From Didymella arachidicola (taxonomy: Eukaryota; Ascomycota; Dothideomycetes; Pleosporales; Didymellaceae), in the NCBI GenBank assembly GCA_016630955.3, contig CM049995.1, forward strand, positions 1 through 64,000: DNA of 64,000 bases. Reading direction: 5' to 3'. Below are positions 1 to 10,322 of this stretch, one piece after another. A model generated the notes under the pieces. It ran no database searches and was not told where the DNA came from. It saw only the letters and a list, made by a program, of their open reading frames with translations. Within the stretch, counting starts at the first letter, position 1. Every line of letters starts with the position of its first letter. The position numbers were made by a program, and so were the translations under genes.

Positions 1-2955
1 ATTCTGACCAGTATTTCGACCTGTTGCTCGCCTCTTTTTTGACATGGCGCGCTCTTGAACAAGATCGTTCAGTTGCTTTTGCATATCGAGAATTTTTCTC
101 GTAAGAGGGCTGCAACTCTCAGTCTCTCTGCGTTGCTTTTTCCCTCTTTGTTGCCTCTGCTCAGGTGTCTGTGTATGCAGAGCCTTGTCTGGGGGCTCTG
201 TATCGCTTATTCCGGGTGTAGCACACTCTAGTGTTCCCTCAGAAATAGCGTCCGGGTAGTAACCAACTTGTGTCGTACTGCTTGAGGTTTTGTGCACGGT
301 TGCTAAGCTATAGTCTAGAGCGTCTTCCTCTCGGGTTAACGTGAATTTATGCCACATATGGCTGTTTACTAGGTAGCGATTAATCAGATCAGGCTGCAAT
401 TTGGTAGGAAATCCATGCTCTAGCGCATATGCATTGGCATGTGTAACTGGTCTATGACCTGTTTGGAAAGCTAGGAGTTGAAGGAATCTATTGTAATCCT
501 TAGGCGTATTAGGGTCGAATGCAGTAACAAGTGCAGGGAGATGCTTCTTTGCAATGCTAGTCGCAGTTTGTCTGTACAGACTAGTAGTTGTCGGAGTAGG
601 GCATTTGGCTGTTGACCTTTTTAGACTCGAGTGGGCTTTACTTAAAGAAAAGCAGGCCGTTGCACTGTTATGAGTACTAAACAAGTGAGGGTTCGTTGAG
701 CCTGTAGATTGCGCCCCTGACTTTTGACTAATAAGACTGCGGAATAGGCGGATGTACACAAGGTAAAGGTAAAGAACTCTTTGTACTATAGGACAGGGGG
801 AGCGTACGATATAAAACGAGTTGTTGGTGTTGGTGTTTGCCTTGTTGTATGCGAAGACAAGTATCACTTTTCCTTTGTAGATAAAGATGTTTCGTCGCAC
901 GGAGATCGTGTTAGCCCACCGTAGGACTCTGAGCTCCTCACCACGTGCTGGCATGCCGCTTGTTAGGTGCATTGCTGCATAAAGCAGACGAACAAAGCTG
1001 TCGCTTTTGTTTAAGTACCGCCTCTGCTTTGCTCTCCCTCTACTTGTCTCTGACGAGAAGCCGCCTTGTTCTGAGAACGCTAATTTGCTTACAGCGCGGA
1101 AAGCTCCCTAGAGTTTGTTGGCTGGGTGCGCTAGAAACGAGAATCTAGGGCGATGGGTCGCAAGATTATCTTGTAGAATGTCGAGTTGAACGTCTGGCCA
1201 CCATCCGAAGAGGAGCTCCTGTGCACGGCTTTGTAAACCTACTACAACAGTGTGAATTGTCTCACGAAATTGTCGCATATGAATCTGTGTTTCCGCAATA
1301 TGGAGTGTCAAGCCATCTGAAGACCAGGAGATGTTTGTTCTAGGACCCTCGCGCCTCGCGATTGCTCTTCCGTGCTGTAGTCGCTCGATAAGGTAACCAG
1401 CTGGTGCAAGACTACCTCGCTGAAGATACTTAGGTCGGATATGCTCACGCAGTCGCTGTGCTTGGTCGGGGTAGGCTGTACGCTCGGGCTAAGGATTCTT
1501 AAGATAGTTGTATGGTGCAAGTAGTAGGGCATACTCGAGTATAATTAGGCGACCTACCCACAGCAGTGCTGATATAAAAGGAGTATAGTCGTAGGGCTTG
1601 CGGAAACATAGCTCTGTGGGATGTATTCCCAAGACACCAGAGAAGTTCATGATAGCGCTACGGCTCATGTTTCCGTCGTGCGACAAGTCTGTCTAGAACA
1701 TGACAAGAAGTTGAAAGAGATTTTTGTTCAGGGCGGCTAGAGATAACTGGAGCAGAATCCCGAGGTCTGCCTGCTGGCTGACAGCAGTGACGTGGTCCTA
1801 GATATAGTTTATTATGGCTAGCTGAGCCGTGGTTAGCTGCAGCCCAGAGATGTCGTTTGTAGGCTCTTTTATGTTGCGCGACAGTGCTAAGACGCGGAAA
1901 ATGTAGCATAAGAATCGCTCGTGGATTCTATAGTATCTTTGTCGGGTGTTTTCGCGTTGTGGCAGCTCAAAAGGGTAAGGAAGAAAAGAAGGCGTCTAGC
2001 TCCGCAGCCAGCAACGCAAAACCCGTGGCGTCTGCTTTAGTGTTGCTTCGCATTGTTGGAAAACGATTCTGCTGGCTTCTACAATCTTCTAGATCGTTCT
2101 CTCCGTCTGTGCTGGGCTTACACATTCGAATCCGTTCCAAAGGCCTAGTTTGAGATCATCTGATGTTGCTATGGGAGGCAGTGCTGCAGCTGCAACAATG
2201 ATATGGATAGGCTTGTGAGCAAACCACGCTGGCCACTCGCAGCCTCGCAGCCACTTAGTGTTCTCGTCGTGTTCTAGCTCTCCGTCGAGAACCACGCCGT
2301 TTAGCTCATCATCTAAACGTTCTTCTTCTTCTTTCTCTTCATCCTCTACACGTGTCAAGCACTTGCTATTGCTTGTCTTAAGTGATCTTTCGTCGCTCTG
2401 ATGCTGGTGAGAGCTGTTGTCTTGGCTTACTACCTAGTATTTGGGCGAGTACTTTGTCCAGCTCTGTAGATAACACTTGTATCGCGATTGATCTTAAAGG
2501 CACTTAGGCGCGCTAATGTTGTGGTGTTTCTTTGTATGCTGTTGTATCTGATCCTAATTAATACTCTTTCCCTCTAGACAGTGCGGGCAACAAAATCCAG
2601 TCAGAGGTGGGCCAAGGTAAGAGAGCGGCGTAGATCCATCCGGTCGGGGCACTAGATCATTGAAGGACTTCGCAGCAGGCACGTCGTCAAATCGTGCTAT
2701 CGTAGCTCGACGCACTTTGGCGGGTTTATAGTGGCAAGTCCGCAAGTAAGTGTTTAAACTAGTTATAGGTACTGCAGTGTAACAAGGTGTACAGATAATA
2801 ACGTTCTTGCTGGTAACAAACGTGACGTAGTCTAAAGAGACCGGTCTATGTTCCTGTACCGTTTGGAAAGCAAGCTTAGCAGATCGGTAGCTAACATTGC
2901 ATACATTTTGCTTAGCAATAGACCCTGGTGTTAACAGAATCCAAGTCGCTGCCAT
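1..2955 (-). pseudogene. Relic of OrsD/DUF3505-type zinc-finger protein (subtelomeric helicase-associated family)
   Basis: Reading on the minus strand from an ATG at 2955, the first 133 residues hold Cys pairs (CTPC near residue 56, CCPHC near residue 126) and the N-terminal pattern of fungal OrsD/DUF3505-like proteins. Later blocks of the same family follow in order but in changing frames: 1686-1489, then 1311-1108 (matching the family's '..LLFG..' region), then about 780-1 with 'FDPNTPKDYNRFLQLLAFQ' and a basic C-terminal coiled segment. Frames change and stops interrupt, so this is a decayed gene. It runs off the window edge. In fungi this family is often linked to telomere-associated RecQ-like helicases, and another such relic lies at 7205-9690. 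The family name rests on recalled pattern, not on a search. Confidence 0.6.
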
Positions 2956-3632
2956 CTCTACGCTTTAAACAAAACAAAATCTAGAAGACAAAAACAAATG
3001 TAAATCTAGACTTATACCTTTGTCGTGCATGCTGTAGATATAGATTAGTACAGCACGCTAAACCTAAAGGGCATAAATTAAGGGGTACTGCTACGCTAGG
3101 CTACACTAGGAGAGAATCGGAACCCGGCTCGTGTTGCATCTGCGCAATTTTGGGGCAGGGTGCGCGGTTTCCCAATACAGATGTAGAGGGGGTCGGCTTG
3201 CCAAAGCATTATATACTAGGCACCCTCTTTTTCCTGCTTACAGGCTTACTGCCTACTCCTTAACTTTAGTACCTTAGTTGTTTACTGCACCCTAGTTGTT
3301 TACTGCACCTTAGTTGTTTACATCTTCTAGCCTATTTTCTTCTCTTCTCATCCTACTCTTCTTTTCTCGTCCTACTTTTCTTTTCTTACCTCTCTTCTTC
3401 TAAATCCTTCTCTTCTGCCTTATTATTTTTATTCTTCTTTTCCTTTCTCTAAGCTTATTATACTCTTGTTTTTCACTTAACTTCTTATACTACAACTCTA
3501 ATAATACTCTATTCCTTTGTCTCTACTATAACCCCAACACTACCTTTTTTCTTCTTTTAAACTTGCTCTACCTTCTTCCTCTTTTAATCTTGTTGTCTTT
3601 TAATTCCTTCTCCTTCTTTTATTCTCTCTCTT
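2956..3632. other. Non-coding stretch with pyrimidine-rich tract
   Basis: No gene seen. From about 3330 to 3690 the plus strand is almost only C and T (low complexity), and 3262-3318 holds repeated 'TTAGTTGTTTAC' words. A TATATAA-like sequence on the minus strand near 3215 could be the old promoter of the relic starting at 2955. Confidence 0.5.
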
Positions 3633-4284
3633 CTACTTCCTACTTTTATCTTCTATAACTTTTCCAATTACTCTTGCTTTTCCTTCTTTTAATCTAACTT
3701 TGTCGAAAAAGCGGCTGCATGGCTGCGTGATCGGCCTGAGCGGTCGTCCGACGATGATGAGAAGATCAAGGAAGAACGACGCTATGTACTCGTCCTCCAA
3801 CGCAGCAGCTCGGGAGCCAGCCTTCCTGCTTCCGTAGTCGATCGTGTATCGCCTTTGCAGCATGTCGATAGCCTGGCTGCCGTCGAAACATGTGCTCTTG
3901 GTCGCCGCCATGAACTCCTGCACTGCTGCATTGTCAGTCGCTGTGTGCATTTGCATATACACGCAGTCCACTGCACACCAACACACATTTGAACTTGTGG
4001 TCCCCTTGGGAGTGATCAATCTTCCACGAGTACTGGTCTGCCGCCACTATCACCTGTTCCTCGTCGCCAAAGCTGCCCTCGCTGCAGTCGTCCCCAAGTT
4101 CGCCGCGCGACGCGTCGCCGTAGAGTCCATCGTCATCTCCAGAACCATCATCATCGCTGTTGGCGCTTTGTTGCGCGTCCGGAGGCTGCGTTACGACAAC
4201 GGCTGGCGGCGAATTGGGCCATAGATCTATGTCTTGGGGTGGACTTAGGTTCAAAAGCTCGTCGTCAAATCCATCGAAATCCAT
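3633..4284 (-). CDS. Unrecognised two-exon gene, acidic protein of about 196 aa
   Basis: Proposed CDS is complement(join(3633..3925, 3987..4284)). The 61-bp intron has a GTGTGT donor, a CTGAC branch site and a CAG acceptor, and joins the two reading frames exactly. The start at 4284 begins 'MDFDGFDDELL'. Residues 50-85 are rich in Asp, Glu and Gly; the second exon holds 'RRYTIDYGSRKAGSRAAALE' followed by a hydrophobic stretch. I do not recognise the family. The last 20 or so codons run into the pyrimidine-rich tract, so the true 3' end may be lost. It lies about 90 bp from the palindrome copy at 4375 and in the same direction as the ParB-fold gene upstream, so the two may belong to one module. 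Confidence 0.4.
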
Positions 4285-4374
4285 CGTGAGACATGTATAG
4301 GCAGCACTTTCCCATAGCAGGAACAGGCGAAGCAACCGCCGACGGGATCCGGTGGAAGGATCGCGCGGTGTCCG

Positions 4375-4412
4375 CTTGCCCCCAGGGGCAAGCCACGGGG
4401 CAGGTTAAACTT
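4375..4412 (+). repeat. Downstream copy of the GC-rich palindrome
   Basis: CTTGCCCCCAGGGGCAAG (4375-4392) is a near-perfect 18-bp palindrome. The following bases (CAAGCCACGGGGCAGG, then ACTTGAG) match, in the same orientation, the sequence after the second palindrome at 7099-7137. The ParB-fold gene is therefore flanked by direct repeats carrying the same palindrome. Confidence 0.6.
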
Positions 4413-4543
4413 GAGAGCAGTAAACATGTAACGCAATCTCTATTCTTTATTTTTACTAGCGCTGATCATCTTCAGCTACTGTGGTACGTGCCAGGTACCA
4501 ATGTCGGACCTTCTGCGGCGGCTTCGAAGTTTATGAATCCTCG

Positions 4544-6904
4544 TCATTTCCCACGCCTTGCCGATGCTCTCTGCCTCCAACGTCCTCCTGAGCCGGTCGT
4601 GGCGCGTGAAGAAAGAGGTGTGGATGGATATCCAGGCTGGTGAGACTCTGTCGCGAGGGGATGCTGTTGCAGCTGAGCCGACTGCTGGTTGATCGCGCTG
4701 TTGTGACCGTGTTGCTTTCGGAGATTATTCAGCCCGTCCAAGGAAAAGTCAATCAGCACTCGTTCCTGCATCTCCGTTCGTGATGAAGCCCCTGCGTCCG
4801 ACTCCGCTGTCGATCTGGAGCTTGGTGATTGGGCAGTGGTTGGCTCCTGGATGGCTTGGTGCGTACTTGATCCATTCTGGGCCCGGGGGAGGGGCCTACG
4901 GTTCCGCGCTTCTGCTAATGGCTGCCCTTCGTGTGTTGCGTGGCTGATTGATGCTTGAGAGAACAGCCCGCTCTCCGCGCGCTGCTCATCTGCCAGGTCG
5001 ACAGTAGTTAGTGGCCCATCTTCGCTATAAGAATCCGACGCATCCACGTGTTGCTGTGTTATCCATTGAGCAATCACTGGCTGCATCATCCTAAGCAGCT
5101 GTTTGGCTGCAGTTGCTGACCGAAGGGCTGAATCGTTCGCAACTTCTGGGATCTGACAGATGAGATCACGCGCAGTCTGTGCAATGGTAGGCGGACTGAT
5201 CTTGCCAGCCTCCTCTGGAATGGGACTGGCGATGTACTTGTGCTGCAGAGACGGCCCTGCGTAGATTATGACGATAGACAGCACTTCTCTCCACACCTTA
5301 TGCTCGAACCGTGTGCCGTAGGCTTTGTTGTCTCCGCTCGGATACTTGTGGAGATAGTGCTCTAGCGTAGAGCTGGTGAAGTCTTTTGCGTTTCCATGTA
5401 CGTAATCAAGGACTGCCTGCTGGAGGACTCGAGACTTCTCGTCAGCCTTGTCGCCATACTTTGCTTGCAGCGCAGGGACTAGGTCCTTTCGCCATACTTT
5501 GCTTGCAGCGCAGGGACTAGGTCCTTTCGCAGCGCAGGCTTGTTGTTGTCGCGGTCTGAGACCTTTGCGGGTTCGGCGTTTATCCACAAGGTGACGTGAG
5601 ACATTACAATGCTTATTAGTTTTCCTTCTTGCTTTGTAGTTCTTAAAAGCGCCTGGATGTCAATAAACCGGCGTCCTGGTTCTAAAAGAACCGTTTGATA
5701 CAAACCAAGGTATGCATCATCGTCTGCGTCCGGGAACAAGTCTCGCCGACGTGTGCCTGAGGAATAGGGGTCCACGTCAGGCTCAAGGCCAGGATAGAAC
5801 AATCCCCGCACCTCGTGTACAGTTCGTACGCGCGGTAGGCCAGCCAGCTTGTTCCAGTCGGCTAGCTGAACGTCCAGTCCATGCTGGCCTTGGAACTCTG
5901 ATGTGATCTTCGTTACCTCGTTTATTGCAGAAAACCAATACTAGATGGTTGCTTAGCGTAGATGTACAGAGCGTGCCTAGATACAAATTGCACTTACATC
6001 GTCTATCCTGCAGCTTGCTATCCACTCAAACGTGGAGATGTTGAAGGTCGCCTGCCCAATCGAGGTGCGGCACCATTGAGTGATCATCGGTCTCCAGCTA
6101 AGATTCTTCCACAGCGTAGCCAGCCGTCGGACTGGAAACTTTACTCTGCTGCTGAGCCTTAGTTGCTCCAGCATCTCTTGCTCAACCGACCTATTTGAAC
6201 CTTAGAACAGCTGGCCATTGTTGGAGGACAGGGTTGCTAGCTCTGTCCATATCTGCCCGTGGCTATCGGGAAGGATGATGTCTTCTCGGTTGGCGCGAAG
6301 CTGGACGCGCAAGTGTGCGGGAAGCGTATCTGTCTTTTAGGTTAGCTTGTTGGCTTGGCTGGCACGTGCAGGGGCTGAAACCTTTGTCGTAAATACTGCA
6401 CACCCACCACCGTTCCTCCTCTGGCAACCGGCGAAGTCGTAGATACTCCTTGAAAGCTTCAACGCGATGGTGGCCTGCAATAAGCTCTGCCTTCGCTCCA
6501 ATGACGGCCGCCCAACCTTCAAACGACGGCCACTTCGAGTCCCCCTCTTCAGCGCCTCCGGCTGCAATGGCAGTGGTCTGAGCCTGGTTCTCCTCTTCTA
6601 GGTGATCTAGCATCTGCTGCACTTGCGCCTTGGAGCAAGCGATCTGCAATTGGTGACTTGTGTCTCGCCGAAGAACGCCTGCCTCGTCGAAAATCTGGCG
6701 GAGCCGACGCTTGTGCGCTTGGTCGATGGGTCTGTTCACACCAATACTCCATTCTGAGGTGAGTGCGTCAATCGGAAATTTGGCTGTTGCCAGCAGGTAC
6801 AGCGCAGCTTGGTTGTAGATGGAGTCTGCCTCTTTGATCTCCTTAACAGCCGTACGTTGTCTTTTTCCTGTTTCCGTCGAGACGTCTGCACTTTTGCGCT
6901 TCAT
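4544..6904 (-). pseudogene. ParB/sulfiredoxin-fold protein, DUF3723-like, three exons, broken twice
   Basis: Exons are 6904-6382, 6329-5998 and 5940-4544. Introns of 52 bp (acceptor CAG, branch GCTAAC) and 57 bp (GTAAGT donor, CTAAG branch, TAG acceptor) restore one frame, giving about 738 aa without the lesions. Residues 1-20 are basic. Residues 143-155 read AGHHRVEAFKEYL, the GxxRxxA box of ParB-fold proteins, followed by ERWWVCSIYDK. This layout (paired motifs, HR box, WW-x-V) recalls DUF3723 proteins, often carried by Starship elements; that link is inferred. The C-terminal 230 residues are Ser/Gln-rich. Two breaks are seen: an in-frame TAA at 6204-6202 (where CAA would fit) and a 38-bp tandem duplication at 5452-5527 that shifts the frame. 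Palindrome arrays lie on both sides. Confidence 0.6.
5452..5527. repeat. 38-bp perfect tandem duplication inside the ParB-fold gene
   Basis: 5452-5489 and 5490-5527 are identical. The unit length is not a multiple of three, so it shifts the reading frame between the two large ORF pieces of exon 3; reading it once joins them exactly. Confidence 0.9.
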
Positions 6905-7040
6905 CGCAGCTTTAGTTGTATTAGCGTTAGAAGATGTAGAAAGAGCAGTGCCTCAGAAGGTAAGAATTTTTTTATTGCAGGAGATGCGAGTCGCTAAGCT
7001 AGTTGTGAGTAGGTTAAGAGTTCGCGGATTCTAGCACGGT

Positions 7041-7195
7041 CCTCTTTGCCCCTGGGGGCAAGCGGTACTTAACTTGCTAGCTCCAGCCAACTGTTCTCTG
7101 CCCCTGGGGGCAAGCCACAGGCAATACCTAGACTTGTTAGCGCAGCTGTTCTTTGCCCCTAGGGGCAGCTCCTATTTTCGCCCCTGGGGGCAACC
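7041..7195 (+). repeat. Array of four GC-rich palindromes upstream of the ParB-fold gene
   Basis: TTGCCCCTGGGGGCAAG at 7046-7062 is followed by closely related palindromes at 7099-7114, 7152-7167 and 7179-7193. The first three sit about 52-55 bp apart in degenerate tandem units sharing 'CTTGYTAGC' and 'CTGTTCTYTG' words; the fourth follows after 25 bp. The array begins about 140 bp upstream of the start codon at 6904. It could be a protein-binding iteron, a promoter element or part of an element end. Confidence 0.7.
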
Positions 7196-7204
7196 TAACC
7201 CTAC

Positions 7205-9690
7205 CCCATCAGTACGGTTTTGGCATATAGTATATAGTATGCTCGCTTTAAGCTCTCCCTCTCGCAGCGGCGGCAGCGTTGCTGTCAGCATTACTATTAG
7301 GCTGCCGAGAAGCCGCAAGTTCTTTATCGCTAGCAGATTCTCCCGCCAGTGCCTCGCTGTAAACACTAGATGGCACTTGTTAATCACAATCTAGTGCAGC
7401 AGCCCCTTTGCCTTTAGCATCCGCGCGTACCTAAGAAAGTTGCTAGTGCTCTTTATGTCGCCAGCTACGTCTGCGCTAACTACTACTACAGATGCCGGGT
7501 TGTTCTCGCCGTGCTTCCACTCCATGCACTCAACGCCGCACTGCTAAATCCTCCCGACTAGATCTTCAATCAGCGCTCGGTACGGCACGACGACCACCGT
7601 TACCCCCGGCTCCTCCGCGCAAGCCGGCAGCGTGAACAGCAAGCTCTTGCCTCCGCCCGTCGGAAGCACGACGATAAGCGGCGTCTGCTTCTCTAGCACT
7701 GCGTGCAAAGCCTGCTCCTGCTCCACCGATCGAAAGCTAACGTCTTGCTTGCCTAGCACCTGCTGCAGCCCCCTGTGTATTGCCTCTGCCTGCAGGTCTG
7801 CAAACCGCACTTCTTTCTCTCTTGGCAGCCTAACAAGTGCCGACAACGTGCTGTTGCTCACCTGTTGCTTTGTCGTCCTGCTCGGCTCTACAGGCTTCGC
7901 TGCGCTCCCATCTACCCCTAAGAAGCAGTGCCATGCTACGCTAAGCAGCCGGAACGCATCAATAGACCGCACGCTAAGATGCTTCACGATATCTATCGGC
8001 ACGCTGTAGTTGCCTACCCCCATCGCGGTTGTGCGTGAGTTCTGCAGCTTAAGAACGTCTTCGCCATTATCGTCCACTTCCGCCTCTTCTGTCTCGCCAA
8101 CGTCGTCCTGATAGCCCCTGCTAAACAACTCTCCCACCTTAACTCGCCTAATGCCTACTGCTGTGTGCTGGTAGTCGAGCGTGTGTAGCGGAACTCTAAG
8201 CCTCTTACCAGTCTCTCGCCGCAGTATCCTCGTCAGCCGGCTAGTGTCCTACGCGCCCTGCGCGTTGTGCCATACGTAGTCGCTGTAGCTGCCGCCCAGC
8301 ACCTGCAGCGTCAGATACTCGCGGAACAGCTGTACGTAGACCAAGTACACCGCCATCACCTGCCCTAGCTGCGGCGGCAAGAAGCGCGGCACAATCTTCG
8401 GCTTGTCCCACTGCAACTGCGACTTGTAATAGCAGACTACGGTCATTACCTGCCCGTCCACGACAAAGATGTTGCGGTCCTGCAGTACGCTGTTGCGGTG
8501 CCGAATCGTCGTGATCTCGGACCCACGCCCGGGCTGTCCTAACGTGACGTGCACGCTGCAGAGCAGCAGTTCCAAGAAGCGATCCATCTGTCGCATGTAC
8601 TGCCGCACCGCCTTAACGCTCCACTGCCCGTCCGCACGCGTTAATTGCAGCCCGCCCGCTGTAGTCATCGCTCTCCTAAGCATCTAAGCTAGCCCGCCTT
8701 GCAGTTTGTTGCCCGGAGCGTTGACAAACAACGTGCGTTGTTTTGTAAACGTGACGTTGTTAACTACTTGCTTCAGATTAACAGTAACCTGCTCTTCCTT
8801 GCCGTCCACCTAGCACAGCTCCTACAGCATCTGCTCTGTTTCAGCCAACAAGTCCTGCGCCATCTTGCAGAAGCGGCGGATAACAATCGGTCGGCTGTTT
8901 AGATAGAACGTCTGCTTGTCCTCTAACTAGTATGCATTGCCTAAGTTGCCGGCCGTCAGTCTAATGTGTTTGCTGTACGCCAGCATGCTAATTATCTCGC
9001 TTATTAGGCTGAACGTGCTGTCTGCTAACTGCTTGTGCCGCGTTGCTAGAAAACTGTCGCGGTCTTCTTCTGTCTGCGTGTCGCGCTGCCCTCCCGGGAG
9101 CAGCTTCTCTAGAGCAAGCACCTGCACGCAGTACACTATCCCTGCTAGCATGTACGAGTAGTTCTTTGCAGTCTGTAAGCGGCCCGTGTCTACATTAATC
9201 CTAAGCACTGCGAGAAACTGAATTAAGCTAGTAGACAACGCCACGGGATGATACGTTGTGAAGATAAACGAGCTAATAGACGCAAGAAGCGCCTCTGTCT
9301 GAGCGCCTCTGTTGTCGCCATCCAGCGCGTCCCACAGCCTAATCGCACACGATTTCTGCTTAGCTGTCCACGTAAAGAGCTCGCGCGTGTCCTCTATTAT
9401 GTCTGGTGCCTGTTGACTGCGTGTCCTGCGCCAGGGCCGCGGGCTGTTGTCGTCAGCATCACTGCCTTCTGCCTCGTCTTCGCTGTCTTCGTCGCTGCTT
9501 AACGCCGCACTGCTTTCTGATCGAGCAGCTGTGTCACGCTGCTGTCGGAAACGCATAATATGCTGCTCTTCATCTCCTAGCACGCGTAGATAGAAGCAGA
9601 CAAACCTTACTATATAGCTTGCGTACACAGCCTAACTCTCTAGGTTCTGTAGTCGCCCTAACAGCCGCACGTCGATCTCGCTCTGCTTTG
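7205..9690 (-). pseudogene. RecQ-like DEAD/DEAH helicase relic (telomere-linked helicase type)
   Basis: Pieces read in order on the minus strand: 9628-8927 (N-terminal region, 'WTAKQKSCAIRLWDALDG'), 8902-8690, 8683-8249 ('QPGRGSEITTIRHRN'), and 8137-7544 with helicase motif I 'VVLPTGGGKS' and motif Ia 'VVVVPYRAL'. At 7387-7240 follow the motif II remnant 'INKCH' (DECH expected) and motif III 'LTATLPP'. Several frame changes and stops separate the pieces. Everything after motif III is missing; the sequence stops near 7240, next to the palindrome array, so the ParB-fold module or a rearrangement removed the C-terminal half. In fungi this family is typical of subtelomeres. Confidence 0.7.
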
Positions 9691-10320
9691 CGCTCCGCAG
9701 CTAGCGCCTAAGTTCTTGCGGAAGCGTAGCCAATCCCTTAACGCTTCTCTTAATTAGTCCCTCTGCTAGCTAAGCAGCTAGCTTAAGCTTGTGCTCGCTC
9801 CGATCGGGAGCCCGGGCTTAATAGGCTAGATAAACAAGATTTCAATCCTTAAAGAACTCTAACTAGCCTATCCGCTTAAACTAGCCTGTCTTATCTATCT
9901 TTACAGCCTCTTTAAGTGTTTAAAGCTCTTCTTTAACTTCTTATTAGGTTAATTTATACTCTGCAAGCAACCTAGAAATAATATTTTCTACTCTAGTGTT
10001 TTTATTAATTTTAGTATCTACTAAATTAATAATAAAATATTTTTGCAGCCCCCTAGTGTAGAAGAAGCTCTGCACCTTTACAGTCTAATAAAGTAAGCTT
10101 TTCTCTTCTTTCTATACTTGCTAGTAATTTTTATTATAATATATACATATTATATCCTTATTAATAGTAATAAAGTAGTATATCTTATACTATAGTATAT
10201 CTAGCAGCTCTTCTAGCTTATTAATTAGCTGCGTAGGCTACTCTAGAAGCTTAATATTAGCTAGACTAACTATAGTAAAGTAACTAAAGTATATAATAAT
10301 CTATTTTTAAATTATATTAG
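9691..10320. other. AT-rich degraded sequence
   Basis: No gene seen. The left part may be the decayed N-terminus of the helicase relic; from about 9950 the sequence is very AT-rich with many TA steps, as in RIP-damaged DNA. Confidence 0.4.
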
Positions 10321-10322
10321 TA

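Noticed and set aside
7041..7195. Palindromes as bacterial-type terminators or as plasmid parS sites
   Set aside because: No T-run follows them and the surrounding genes have spliceosomal introns. Only a parS-like analogy is kept, as a hypothesis.
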